A stretch of DNA of 64,000 nt from Aquimarina sp. BL5 (GTDB lineage Bacteria; Bacteroidota; Bacteroidia; Flavobacteriales; Flavobacteriaceae), in the NCBI RefSeq assembly GCF_003443675.1, contig NZ_CP031963.1, positions 5,866,501 through 5,930,500 of the forward strand. Reading direction: 5' to 3'. How positions within the stretch are numbered: the stretch's first letter is position 1; each line of letters opens with the position of its first letter. A program made the position numbers and the translations under genes. Below the pieces are notes generated by a model that had not been told where the DNA came from, searched no databases, and saw only the letters and a list, made by a program, of their open reading frames with translations. Below, in pieces: positions 44,913 through 54,387 of the stretch.

Positions 44913-45516
44913 TATACTTATTATATCTGTTTTCGGTTGTAAAGTTGCAACTGTAGATAATTTCACAGAATCTGAAGTGAAAAGTAATGATGTGGTACAG
45001 AATGCATATTTTTCGAACGCTAATATCGACTATGTGTATAAAGCAGATATAGCAGTGTATGGCAATGAATTTAGTGGTATTCTTATTTTGAAAAAAGTAA
45101 CGCCAAAAAAGCATCGCATCGTTTTTACCTCACAATTCGGAAGTACTTTTTTTGATATAGAGTTTGAGAAAAATCAGTACAAAATTAATTCAATTGTAGA
45201 ACAGCTAGATAGGAAAATTATCTTAAATACCTTGATCAGAGATTTTTCATTATTAATCAAAGAAAGAGGAACGGTTGAAGGAAAATACTACGATGATACA
45301 TATAATGTTCTAAAAAACGTAAGAGACAAACGCAGTAATTACTACTTTTACAATCAATCAGATATGAGATTGCATAAAATAGTTCATACAACTAAAAGAA
45401 AAGAAAAATTTATTATACTTTTTAATGATGTCTCTAAAGATTTGATAGCTAAAAACATACGTATTGATCATAAAAATATCAAACTAAATATAGATTTAAA
45501 TTTCCTAAAAAAATAA
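44893..45516 (+). CDS. Lipoprotein of unknown function, possible LolB-like acceptor
   Basis: 207 residues with a lipoprotein signal (IISVFGCKVAT, Cys16). The rest is beta-rich (YVYKADIAVYGNEFSGILILKKVTP, HRIVFTSQFGSTFFDIEFE), like a LolB-type fold, but I see no diagnostic motif. Its coupling to the LolA-like gene suggests an outer membrane acceptor for the same cargo. This role is inference from fold impression and context. Confidence 0.75.
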   Translation: MRYLLISILIISVFGCKVATVDNFTESEVKSNDVVQNAYFSNANIDYVYKADIAVYGNEFSGILILKKVTPKKHRIVFTSQFGSTFFDIEFEKNQYKINSIVEQLDRKIILNTLIRDFSLLIKERGTVEGKYYDDTYNVLKNVRDKRSNYYFYNQSDMRLHKIVHTTKRKEKFIILFNDVSKDLIAKNIRIDHKNIKLNIDLNFLKK

Positions 45517-45517
45517 T

Positions 45518-45883
45518 ATGTTAATAGCTGATTTATATAAAATCAATGAAGATTCTGTAAGAGATGGTGTACAAACTACTACTGTTTCTTTAAACCCTAA
45601 AAGTGATATTTTTAAAGGTCATTTTCCTGGTAATCCGATAACTCCCGGAGTTTGTACGTTACAAATTATTAAGGAGCTTACAGAAAACAGAAAAGGATGT
45701 TCATTGTTTATGAAAAAGGCTTCTAATGTGAAGTTTATGGCTGTAATCAATCCAGAAAAGACTCCAGATTTAGTTATTACGAATGATTTTACGGATAGCG
45801 AAGAAGAAATTAAAGTAAAGAGTACTGTAAAATATGATGACACTCTAGCGCTAAAAGTTGTAGTAACTTTTGTTAAAGTATAA
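45518..45883 (+). CDS. FabZ-like hotdog dehydratase subunit retaining only the His
   Basis: 121 residues. The loop FKGHFPGNPITPGV carries the FabZ catalytic His (His35). The following helix reads CTLQIIKEL, so the FabZ catalytic Glu position is Gln49. It complements the hotdog protein at 34900, which has the Glu and lacks the His. A heterodimer would have one complete active site for dehydrating 3-hydroxyacyl-ACP. It starts 1 nt after the lipoprotein gene. Confidence 0.85.
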   Translation: MLIADLYKINEDSVRDGVQTTTVSLNPKSDIFKGHFPGNPITPGVCTLQIIKELTENRKGCSLFMKKASNVKFMAVINPEKTPDLVITNDFTDSEEEIKVKSTVKYDDTLALKVVVTFVKV

Positions 45884-45892
45884 ATTGAAGAC

Positions 45893-46363
45893 ATGAAATT
45901 TTTTCTCTTATTTATTGGTTTACTTTTTGGAAATGTCGCTACAGTTGATATTACTGAAATTAGAAATTCTTGTAAGCACGCAAAAGATTCCAAAGAGAAT
46001 GTCGAGAAGTTTTATGAATTAACACGGAGTGCAAACTATAAAGGGAACTCGGTTTTATCAGCGTACTACGGATGTGCACTAACGCTGAAGGCTTCATTTT
46101 CTGAAAAGAGAGGAGATAAAATATCTTTTTTTAAACAAGGGAAGAAGTTAATTGAAGAAGCAATAGCATCCGATCCTAGTAATATAGAATTAAGGATGAT
46201 TAGATTAAGTGTACAAACCAGCGCTCCTAGAATTACTAGATATTATAGGGAAATAGATGCGGATAAAAGCTTTCTGATAGAAAATATAGATAAAGTTCCC
46301 TCTCTCAAACTGAAGAAGTTTATCAAAGGATTTATGTCGACTTCCGCAGCTTTCAAAAAGTAA
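45893..46363 (+). CDS. Small secreted helical protein of unknown function
   Basis: 156 residues with a hydrophobic N-terminus (FFLLFIGLLFGNVATVD) that could be a signal peptide. The rest is helical with TPR-like spacing (NSVLSAYYGCALTLKASF, KLIEEAIASDPSNIELRMIRLSVQTSAP). It lies 9 nt after the dehydratase gene and ends the compact part of the operon. Function unknown. Confidence 0.78.
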   Translation: MKFFLLFIGLLFGNVATVDITEIRNSCKHAKDSKENVEKFYELTRSANYKGNSVLSAYYGCALTLKASFSEKRGDKISFFKQGKKLIEEAIASDPSNIELRMIRLSVQTSAPRITRYYREIDADKSFLIENIDKVPSLKLKKFIKGFMSTSAAFKK

Positions 46364-46437
46364 AGCTCAAAAAAAAGTAGGGTTTTGTATGTTTTTGTTG
46401 TTTTAATTAGTAGAGACTAATTTTAACTAACACATAG

Positions 46438-48930
46438 ATGAGAAAAATTTCCCTTTTTTTTATAACAGTTTTAAGTTGTTATATAGTAACAGCGCAAGAT
46501 TGGCGTAATTCACCTGCTAAAGATAACAGTAACTATTTTGAAGTGGTAAAAGAAAAACGCCAGGAGTATACTTCAATTAGCAAAAGTAGTGCTAGAGCAG
46601 ATAGAAAAAAAATCAAGCAATTTGAGCGTTGGGCTTATTTTTGGGAAAGCCGTATCAATGGGGATGGTTCTTTTCCAAGTCCTTTAATAGCTTATAATGA
46701 ATGGAATAAATATCAGGAAAATAATCCTGTAGAAAAAAGTGAAAATTTAGTTAGCTGGACTTTAATAGGTCCTAAAGTGATTCCAGAATCTGAGACTACT
46801 TTTTATGCAGGTATGGGAAGATTGAATGTAGTTACCTTTAACCCAGTTAATAGTAATGAAGTTTGGGTAGGCGCGCCAGGAGGTGGAATTTGGAGATCTG
46901 ATGATGCAGGAGCAAATTGGACTCCAAAAGGAGATATGATACCAAATTTAGGAGTATCTGATATAGTTTTTCACCCTACCAACAGTGATATCATGTATAT
47001 GGCTACGGGAGATTTTGATGGTTTCCAAAATAATTCAATTGGAGTATTAAAATCGACAGATCACGGAGAGACTTGGACCGCAACCGGTTTAAATTATGAA
47101 GTTACACAAACTAGATTAATCGCACATTTACTTATAGATCCTAATAGCCCAGACACTATTTTTGCAACAACTAATGGTGGGATATATAAATCCACTAATG
47201 GGGGAACAACTTGGAATCTAAAAACAACTACTGCAAGTTTTAATGATATAATGTATAAAGAAGGATCAGCTACCACTTTATTTGCAACAGGAGGTAGATC
47301 TACATTATTCTATATTTCCACAGATAATGGAGAAAATTGGACGACTTCATCAACGGGGTTGGGTAGCTCTGGTCGTTTCGATATTGCTACTACTGCTATT
47401 GATCCAGAATTTTTAGTAGGTATGAACAATAGAAATGTTTATCAATCTACTGATGGAGGAGCTTCTTGGAATTCATTGGCAATAACTACACCTTCTAGTT
47501 TAAGTACACAAGGAGGTTATAATCAAACCATATTAGTAGCTCCAGACAATAAAGATTTAATCATTGTTGGAGGAGTAGACGGATGGAGAAGTACTAATGG
47601 TGGAACTACTTGGCAAAAATATTTGGATGGATATTGGGTTCCTGGAACTCCATTTTTTTATGTACATTCTGATCATCATGATTTAGAATTCCTTCCTGGG
47701 AGTAGTTCTATTGTTTTTTCTGCTAATGATGGAGGTTTGTTTAGAGGTGATATTACAACCGATGATGTTTGGGAAGATTTATCTTCTGGTTTATCAATTA
47801 CTCAATATTATAAAGTAGCTGGGACTCCACAAAATGCAGATTTCTTATTAGCGGGTGCTCAGGATAATGATATTACCCAATACAATGGAACAGAATGGAT
47901 TAATAGAAATTTTGGGTCAGATGGAGTAGAAGCACTATGGAATTATAGTGATTCTAATGTAGCTTGGACCTGTAGTCAAGCAGGGTATGTAGAAAGAACT
48001 ACAGACGGATGGGCAACACGAACTACAAGACTTAATACACCAGGTGGAGCAAGATTTGTTTGGCCTTTGGAGATAGATCCTACAGACCCTAACACCATTT
48101 ATGGTGGATTTGGTGATATTTATAGTTCATCTAATTCAGGAGATACGTGGACTAATCTTAATTCTCCTGGTGCATCTCCAAGAGCAATTACAGTAGCTCC
48201 TTCAGATAATCAAGTTCTTTACGTAACAGATGGAAATGGTGTTTATACAACTGCCAATGGAGGTTCAAGTTGGGATACATTAACATTACCTGTAAATGGT
48301 CTAGTAACTAGCATTGCTGTGAATTCTACTAATCCTGCAGAAGTTTATATTTGTTATGGTAGATATAATGATGGAAATAGAGTTTTTAAATCTGATGATT
48401 CGGGAGCTAATTGGACCAATATATCTGGAACATTACCTAACGTGCCTATGCATAAAATTCTATATTTAACAGGAGGGGATGGAGATCTTTTCTTATGTTC
48501 GGATATTGGAGTTTTTCACAGAAATAACTCAAGTACAGACTGGGAAGTTTACGGAGAAGGATTACCTAATGTAATATCTAATGATTTAGAAGTACATTAC
48601 GGAACAAGTAAATTAAGAGTAGCTACATACGGACGTGGTGTTTGGGAAATTCCTATCGGTTCTGCTGTATTGGGAATTGGAGAGTTTGAAGACCCTAATG
48701 TTTTAACTCTATATCCAAATCCTGCAAATGGAGAGTTTACCATTAAATTAGCTGATTTTGATAGTGAATCCGAAATTACTATATACAATATTATTGGCGG
48801 TGTAGTTAAAAGTTTTAAAACAGACAAAATAACTACTACTGTTGATTTATCAGCATACAGTTCGGGAGTTTATCTAGTTGATCTTAAAAATAACGATAAG
48901 AGAATAGTGAAAAAAATTATAGTGAAATAA
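46438..48930 (+). CDS. Secreted Asp-box/BNR-repeat beta-propeller protein with T9SS sorting domain
   Basis: 830 residues. A signal peptide (about 1-19, CYIVTAQ) is followed by a helical segment and a long propeller with many Asp-box repeats (SDDAGANWTP, STDHGETWTA, STNGGTTWNL, SSNSGDTWTN). The C-terminal T9SS type A domain starts near 757 (LTLYPNPANGEFTIKL). The repeats are those of sortilin/VPS10-like and sialidase-like propellers, but no sialidase active site is visible. It is probably a surface or secreted binding protein. It has its own gap upstream (74 nt) and a terminator downstream, so it is probably a separate unit inside the pigment cluster. Confidence 0.88.
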   Translation: MRKISLFFITVLSCYIVTAQDWRNSPAKDNSNYFEVVKEKRQEYTSISKSSARADRKKIKQFERWAYFWESRINGDGSFPSPLIAYNEWNKYQENNPVEKSENLVSWTLIGPKVIPESETTFYAGMGRLNVVTFNPVNSNEVWVGAPGGGIWRSDDAGANWTPKGDMIPNLGVSDIVFHPTNSDIMYMATGDFDGFQNNSIGVLKSTDHGETWTATGLNYEVTQTRLIAHLLIDPNSPDTIFATTNGGIYKSTNGGTTWNLKTTTASFNDIMYKEGSATTLFATGGRSTLFYISTDNGENWTTSSTGLGSSGRFDIATTAIDPEFLVGMNNRNVYQSTDGGASWNSLAITTPSSLSTQGGYNQTILVAPDNKDLIIVGGVDGWRSTNGGTTWQKYLDGYWVPGTPFFYVHSDHHDLEFLPGSSSIVFSANDGGLFRGDITTDDVWEDLSSGLSITQYYKVAGTPQNADFLLAGAQDNDITQYNGTEWINRNFGSDGVEALWNYSDSNVAWTCSQAGYVERTTDGWATRTTRLNTPGGARFVWPLEIDPTDPNTIYGGFGDIYSSSNSGDTWTNLNSPGASPRAITVAPSDNQVLYVTDGNGVYTTANGGSSWDTLTLPVNGLVTSIAVNSTNPAEVYICYGRYNDGNRVFKSDDSGANWTNISGTLPNVPMHKILYLTGGDGDLFLCSDIGVFHRNNSSTDWEVYGEGLPNVISNDLEVHYGTSKLRVATYGRGVWEIPIGSAVLGIGEFEDPNVLTLYPNPANGEFTIKLADFDSESEITIYNIIGGVVKSFKTDKITTTVDLSAYSSGVYLVDLKNNDKRIVKKIIVK

Positions 48931-48950
48931 TTGAAACCATAATTTTTTAG

Positions 48951-48982
48951 ACCGGTAAAGAATGTTTACATTCTTTACCGGT
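48951..48982. terminator. Intrinsic terminator after the Asp-box gene
   Basis: A 14-bp perfect stem (ACCGGTAAAGAATG, 48951-48964, with CATTCTTTACCGGT, 48969-48982) has a 4-nt loop and is followed by TTTTaattt. It lies 20 nt after the stop codon. Confidence 0.93.
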
Positions 48983-49007
48983 TTTTAATTTATAGAAATT
49001 AGCAAAA

Positions 49008-49448
49008 ATGAAATATGTATCCGTGATAATTACATTCTTAGTGTTTTCTACACTCTTGTCCTGTAAAGAAGAAATTTTATTAGTATCTGCTGTTAAGGAA
49101 ATAACCGTACCAGGAAGACCTAATCAAGATCAATATGTGCAATATAAGATACAATTTGAAGTAACAAAAGATGATCAAAACCTGAAAATAGAAGATATTA
49201 CTTTCCCTCAATTAGATGTTAAAAAAGATAAGTTAAGATTTGATATTATGGATGTAAGCTCCAATTCAATCACTAAAACTATTACAAAAAAAGGGAAGTA
49301 TTTATTAAACATCAGGCCTGATAGTGAGCTTCAAAATCAAATGATTACTACCAAAAAAGATGAAATAGTAATTTTTTTAATTAAGAATAATAAGACAGAA
49401 CAAATCAAAATTTCATCATTTGTTGAAAAAACAAAAAGAATTAGATAG
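49008..49448 (+). CDS. Small lipoprotein of unknown function
   Basis: 146 residues with a lipoprotein signal (FSTLLSCKEE, Cys19). The mature part is beta-rich and charged (VQYKIQFEVTKDDQNLKIEDI, GKYLLNIRPDSELQNQ). No family recognised. It lies between a terminator and a promoter, so it may be transcribed separately. Confidence 0.75.
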   Translation: MKYVSVIITFLVFSTLLSCKEEILLVSAVKEITVPGRPNQDQYVQYKIQFEVTKDDQNLKIEDITFPQLDVKKDKLRFDIMDVSSNSITKTITKKGKYLLNIRPDSELQNQMITTKKDEIVIFLIKNNKTEQIKISSFVEKTKRIR

Positions 49449-49456
49449 TATTTCTA

Positions 49457-49486
49457 TTTGTTTAATCGTCTCATATCCTATTTTTG
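49457..49486 (+). promoter_or_regulatory. Internal promoter for the second half of the pigment cluster
   Basis: TTTG (49457-49460), an 18-nt spacer and TATTTTTG (49479-49486) match the Bacteroidota consensus. Transcription would start near 49493, just before the GTG at 49506. It would drive the glycosyltransferase, MMPL, desaturase, acyltransferase and ligase genes. Confidence 0.75.
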
Positions 49487-49505
49487 TAATGGAAAAAATA
49501 GCACT

Positions 49506-50714
49506 GTGACTACAACTACATTAATAGATCATCGTTTTGAGACACTAAATTGCTGTGTTTTTATTCCTACCTATAATAACCAGAAAACTTTGGAGAGAGT
49601 GATTCAAGGTGTTTTGAAATATACGGATAGGATTCTTATTGTTAATGATGGTTCTACTGATGATACTGCTCGTATTTTAGAAAATTATCAAGATCGTTTT
49701 ACAATTATTACTTTTCCGGAGAATAAAGGAAAAGGGATGGCCTTAAGAGAGGCTTTTAAGCAGGCGGATCGTTTAGGATATGATTATATAATAACGATTG
49801 ATAGTGATGGCCAGCATTTTCCTAATGATTTACCTTTGTTTTTGGATGAGTTAGAGAAGCAAGACCCTAGTGTTTCACTACTACTGATAGGTTCTAGAAA
49901 TATGGATGATCCATCGGTGCCTGGTAAAAGCAGTTTTGGAAATAAATTCTCTAATTTTTGGTATTATGTAGAAACTGGTATCAAACTAAAAGACACGCAG
50001 TCGGGATATAGACTATATCCAATAAAGGAGATTAGTAAATTAAAATTATTCACCACAAAGTTTGAGCTAGAAATAGAGGTGATTGTTAAACTTGCATGGA
50101 GAAATGTGGAAGTTCGTAATATACCGGTTCAAGTCCTATATGACGAAACCGAACGAGTATCTCATTTTAGACCTTTCAAAGATTTTACTCGTATTAGTAT
50201 CTTGAATACCTGGTTAGTAACATTAACTTTGTTATTTTATTTACCTAAAAGACTTATAAATAGAGTAAAAAAAAAAGGGTTTAAGCAATATTGGCGAGAA
50301 AATGTATTAAGAAGCAATGACCCTCCAATAAAAAAAGCAAGTGCTATTGCACTGGGCTTGTTTATAGGTATTGCTCCTTTATGGGGATTTCAGACTGTTT
50401 TGGTTATATCATTGGCAATTGCTTTAAAGCTAAATAAACCTATTGCATTTTTATTCTCTAATATTAGTATACCTCCATTTATTCCATTTATTATTTATGG
50501 TAGTTATCAGATTGGTGCGATAGCTATGGGAAGAGAAATGGACGCCACGCTTAATATAGAAGATATAAAATCCGGTACTGATATCTTCAAAAGTTTGGGA
50601 CAATATATTTTAGGGAGTTTTATTTTAGCAACATTGGTGTCATCGATTTCAGGAGTCATTGCGTATTTGTATTTTAGCTCTCGCAAACCTAAAAGTAATG
50701 CAATCGATGCATAA
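49506..50714 (+). CDS. GT2 glycosyltransferase with C-terminal DUF2062 membrane domain
   Basis: 402 residues from the GTG at 49506; an in-frame TTG at 49458 lies inside the -33 box and cannot be translated from that promoter. The GT2 domain (about 15-245) has FIPTYNN, VNDGSTDDT, the DxD motif in TIDSDGQH (Asp99, Asp101) and DTQSGYRLYP. The last 130 residues contain hydrophobic helices of the DUF2062 type (GLFIGIAPLWGFQTVLVISLA, PPFIPFIIYGSYQIG). GT2 proteins of this type act on polyprenyl or lipid acceptors. In aryl polyene clusters a GT2 may glycosylate the lipid anchor. The end overlaps the MMPL gene by 8 nt. Confidence 0.88.
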   Translation: MTTTTLIDHRFETLNCCVFIPTYNNQKTLERVIQGVLKYTDRILIVNDGSTDDTARILENYQDRFTIITFPENKGKGMALREAFKQADRLGYDYIITIDSDGQHFPNDLPLFLDELEKQDPSVSLLLIGSRNMDDPSVPGKSSFGNKFSNFWYYVETGIKLKDTQSGYRLYPIKEISKLKLFTTKFELEIEVIVKLAWRNVEVRNIPVQVLYDETERVSHFRPFKDFTRISILNTWLVTLTLLFYLPKRLINRVKKKGFKQYWRENVLRSNDPPIKKASAIALGLFIGIAPLWGFQTVLVISLAIALKLNKPIAFLFSNISIPPFIPFIIYGSYQIGAIAMGREMDATLNIEDIKSGTDIFKSLGQYILGSFILATLVSSISGVIAYLYFSSRKPKSNAIDA

Positions 50715-53700
50715 GTTTTTTCTTTCAGTACATCAGTATATTAAACAGAATAGATTAATTGCTTGGCCAATAATTATTGGTGTTTTTGCTGTGTTTGTGT
50801 TTTTGGCAAGTAAGATTGGGTTCGAAGAAGATATTACTCGGTTAATTCCTAATAGTGATAAATCCGAGGTTACACAGAAAGTTCTAAAAACAGTATCGTT
50901 TTCGGATAAAATTGTAGTTAATATCACTAATAAAAACGAAAATCCAGATGATCTTGTCGCGTATGCTTCTGCTTATATTGATTCTATTAATACACATCTT
51001 CCTAAATATGTAAAAAAAATACAAGGTAAGGTTGCCGATGATAATGTGATGGAACTATATGATTTTGTATATCAACATCTTCCATTTTTTCTTACTGAAT
51101 CGGATTATAAAAATATAGATCAGAAAATTAATCCTGACTCTATTACCAAAGTTATTGAGAATAATTACAAAACTCTGATTTCCCCGACGGGTTTGGTTAC
51201 CAAAAAGTTTATTGTTAAGGATCCTCTAGCACTAACGCCAAAAGGGCTCCAGAAACTAGCTCAATTACAGTTAGGTGATAATTATGATTTATATAATGGT
51301 TTTTTGATGACGAAAGACCGAAAAAATTTATTGCTATTTCTTACACCTGCATTAGCGACTAATGAAACAGGAGAAAATACATTCTTTGTTGAAGGATTAA
51401 AAAAAATAACAACAAGCCTAAATAACAAATACTCAGAAAAAGCAGAAGCCGTTTTATTTGGAGCTACATTATATGCGGTAGCAAATGCTAAACAAATAAA
51501 GCACGATATACAGCTTACGGTTAGTATCGCGATGAGTATCTTATTACTTATTTTAATTTTCTTTTATAGAAAACTCACGGTACCACTGATTATTTTTACT
51601 CCTACTGTTTTTGGAGCAATCATTGCCATCGCAATTTTGTATTTAATAAAAGGAAAAATATCTGCCATATCATTAGGTATAGGTTCTGTATTATTAGGTA
51701 TTACCTTAGATTATTCGTTACATATTCTGACACATTTTAGAAATAATAATAATATAAAAGAACTATATCGAGACGTTTCTATGCCCGTTATCATGAGTAG
51801 TTTAACTACAGCTGTTGCTTTCTTGTGTTTGATTTTTGTAAAGTCCGAAGCGTTAAATGATCTTGGAATTTTTGCTGGTGTGAGTGTAGTAGGAGCATCT
51901 GTTTTTGCATTGATATTTATTCCACAGGTATATCGTTTTTCAGAAAGTAAAAAAGCGAAAAGAAAAACATTCATAGATAGAATCTCGCAAACAGATTTTC
52001 ATAAAAATAAAATTCTTATTTCAGTTATTGGGATCGTATTTATTGTTGGATTGTTTCTGTTTCATAAAGTAGGGTTTAATACGGATCTAAGTACAATGAA
52101 CTATCAACCAGAAGAGCTGATAGCGGCAGAAGAAGATCTGGACAGAATCAATAACAATAAGGCGAAGTCAATTTATCTGGTGTCATACGGAACATCGCTA
52201 AATGAAGCTTTGAATGCCAACAATAAATTGTTTGAGACTTTACAACAGAAGAAATCTAATAAGGAATTAATTAATTTTAGCTCTGTAGGAGGAGTAGTTC
52301 TTTCTCAGGAAGCCCAAATTGAAAAAATAAAGTTATGGAATGAATTCTGGACAAAACAACGAGTAGATGCTATTACTAATTTATTAATAGAAAAAGGAAG
52401 TGTTGTTGGTTTTAAACCAGAAACGTTTACTCAGTTTTATAAAACATTAACTTCAGAAATCAAACCGATAAGTTTTACTGAATATCAAAATATCAAAGAA
52501 TTATATTTAGATGAATTTGTGACTAATGAAGATGGTTTTTCTACAGTGGTTTCCGCAATAAAAGTGGATCATGAGAAAGCAGATGATATGAATACTTCTT
52601 TGGGTAAGATAGCGAATACAGTGGTTATTGACCGAAAGCAGCTAAATGAAACTTTACTAGGAAATCTTAAGAATGATTTTAATTCATTAATCGGGTATTC
52701 TTTGATAGCAGTAGTTTTATTGTTATTACTATTTTATAGAGATCCTATGCTAACATTGTTAACTGCATTGCCAATTGCAATTACTTGGGTAATTACGTTG
52801 GGAGTTATGAAAATGTTGGGTATAGATTTTAATATTTTTAATGTTATTATTTCTACTTTTATTTTTGGTTTGGGAGTAGATTACAGCATTTTTATAACCA
52901 ATGGACTTGTAAAAGAATTTACGTATGGAGTAAAAGAGTTGTCCACATATAAAACCTCGATTTTACTATCGGTAATAACGACCATATTAGGAGTAGGGGT
53001 GCTGATATTTGCTAAACATCCTGCGCTTCGATCTATTTCTATAGTGTCGCTAATTGGAATTTTATCAGCAGTTTTAGTTGCGTTTACGATCCAACCAATG
53101 CTATTTAGAGCATTCATTACTAATCGTGTTAAAAAAGGTTTGACTCCACTTAGAATGCGTCAGACATTATGGTCGCTCTTTAGTTTTGGATACTTTATCA
53201 TAGGGGGATTTATTGTATCACTAATTAGTAGTTTGATTATTCCTTGGTTTCCAGCACGTATGAAAAAGAAAATGGCCATTTTTCATAGCGTTACATCTAA
53301 GTTGATGAGATCTGTTTTATATTCTAACCCTTTTGTGAAAAAACGAATATATAATCCAGAAAATGAAGATTTTAGTAAGCAATGCATCATTATCGCTAAT
53401 CACTCTTCGTTTTTAGATATTATTTCAGTTGGAATGTTATACCCTAAACTCATATACTTGGTGAAGGATTGGGTGTATGATAATCCAGTTTTCGGAAGAG
53501 CTGCAAAACTAGCAGGGTTTTATCCTGTATCATCAGGTATAGAAGGTGGTGTAGAGCATTTACGCGAAAAAGTGAAACAGGGATATTCATTAATAGCATT
53601 TCCAGAAGGATCCAGAACTGACACCGCTAAGATGAGCAGATTTCATAAAGGGTCGTTTTATCTCGCTCAAGAATTGAATTTGGATATACTTCCTGTGGTA

Positions 53701-54387
53701 ATTCACGGGAATGCCACAGTATCTCCTAAAGGTGATTTTATAATTCACGATGGAGCAATACAACAGAAAATTTTGCCAAGGATTTCTACAGATAATAAGG
53801 AATTTGGAAGCGGTTATGCAGAAAGAACTAAAAAGATAAGTGCTTATTTTAGAGAACAATTTTTTGAGTTACAAAAAGATCTGGAAGGTGTCGATTATTA
53901 TAAAAAAGCATTGTTAAATAATTATAGATATAAAAGTTGCTTTAAAGAAATCAAAGCTGATTATGTTTTGAACAAAGAAAAGTACTACAAGGCAGCAAGT
54001 TTTATTGATCATAAAGATCGTGTTCTTCAATATAGCGATGATTATGGACAGTTTTTACTATATCTAAGTTTTAAAAGACCTTATGCGAAGCTAAAAGGAA
54101 TACTTACTCAAGAAGAAAAATTGGCTATCGCAAAAAACTGCTACAGTACTAAAAGGAATAAAGTAGCATTTGTAGATGATCAAGATTTGACATCGACAAA
54201 ATTTGATGTATTTTTGTTACATACAACTACACCATTACAACCACAATACATAAAAGAAATACTATCAGAAGATATAAAACGAATCATTATATTTTCTGAA
54301 AGTTATGATTTTCCCGAATTAATGAAAACTACCTTTAGAGTAGCTATTCAAGAGTTTGGGCTAACAGTTTTGAATAGAATTAAATAG
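50707..54387 (+). CDS. MMPL/RND-type exporter fused to PlsC acyltransferase and a degenerate methyltransferase-like domain
   Basis: 1226 residues from the ATG at 50707 (an in-frame start 16 codons upstream is open but overlaps the GT2 gene). The first 820 residues are an RND-like transporter with two sets of helices and two periplasmic loops (FEEDITRLIPNSDKSEV, ITLDYSLHILTHF, GLGVDYSIFITNG). A PlsC acyltransferase domain follows, with NHSSFLD (His899, Asp904) and FPEGSRTD. The last 140 residues (YSDDYGQFLLYLSFKRPYAK, LTQEEKLAIAKNCY) resemble a SAM methyltransferase that has lost the GxGxG loop. It probably moves and acylates the pigment lipid at the membrane. It directly abuts the next gene. 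Confidence 0.88.
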   Translation: MHKFFLSVHQYIKQNRLIAWPIIIGVFAVFVFLASKIGFEEDITRLIPNSDKSEVTQKVLKTVSFSDKIVVNITNKNENPDDLVAYASAYIDSINTHLPKYVKKIQGKVADDNVMELYDFVYQHLPFFLTESDYKNIDQKINPDSITKVIENNYKTLISPTGLVTKKFIVKDPLALTPKGLQKLAQLQLGDNYDLYNGFLMTKDRKNLLLFLTPALATNETGENTFFVEGLKKITTSLNNKYSEKAEAVLFGATLYAVANAKQIKHDIQLTVSIAMSILLLILIFFYRKLTVPLIIFTPTVFGAIIAIAILYLIKGKISAISLGIGSVLLGITLDYSLHILTHFRNNNNIKELYRDVSMPVIMSSLTTAVAFLCLIFVKSEALNDLGIFAGVSVVGASVFALIFIPQVYRFSESKKAKRKTFIDRISQTDFHKNKILISVIGIVFIVGLFLFHKVGFNTDLSTMNYQPEELIAAEEDLDRINNNKAKSIYLVSYGTSLNEALNANNKLFETLQQKKSNKELINFSSVGGVVLSQEAQIEKIKLWNEFWTKQRVDAITNLLIEKGSVVGFKPETFTQFYKTLTSEIKPISFTEYQNIKELYLDEFVTNEDGFSTVVSAIKVDHEKADDMNTSLGKIANTVVIDRKQLNETLLGNLKNDFNSLIGYSLIAVVLLLLLFYRDPMLTLLTALPIAITWVITLGVMKMLGIDFNIFNVIISTFIFGLGVDYSIFITNGLVKEFTYGVKELSTYKTSILLSVITTILGVGVLIFAKHPALRSISIVSLIGILSAVLVAFTIQPMLFRAFITNRVKKGLTPLRMRQTLWSLFSFGYFIIGGFIVSLISSLIIPWFPARMKKKMAIFHSVTSKLMRSVLYSNPFVKKRIYNPENEDFSKQCIIIANHSSFLDIISVGMLYPKLIYLVKDWVYDNPVFGRAAKLAGFYPVSSGIEGGVEHLREKVKQGYSLIAFPEGSRTDTAKMSRFHKGSFYLAQELNLDILPVVIHGNATVSPKGDFIIHDGAIQQKILPRISTDNKEFGSGYAERTKKISAYFREQFFELQKDLEGVDYYKKALLNNYRYKSCFKEIKADYVLNKEKYYKAASFIDHKDRVLQYSDDYGQFLLYLSFKRPYAKLKGILTQEEKLAIAKNCYSTKRNKVAFVDDQDLTSTKFDVFLLHTTTPLQPQYIKEILSEDIKRIIIFSESYDFPELMKTTFRVAIQEFGLTVLNRIK

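Noticed and set aside
45619..45993. Minus-strand frame of 124 codons
   Set aside because: Antisense to the FabZ-like gene and the start of the next gene; no protein-like features.
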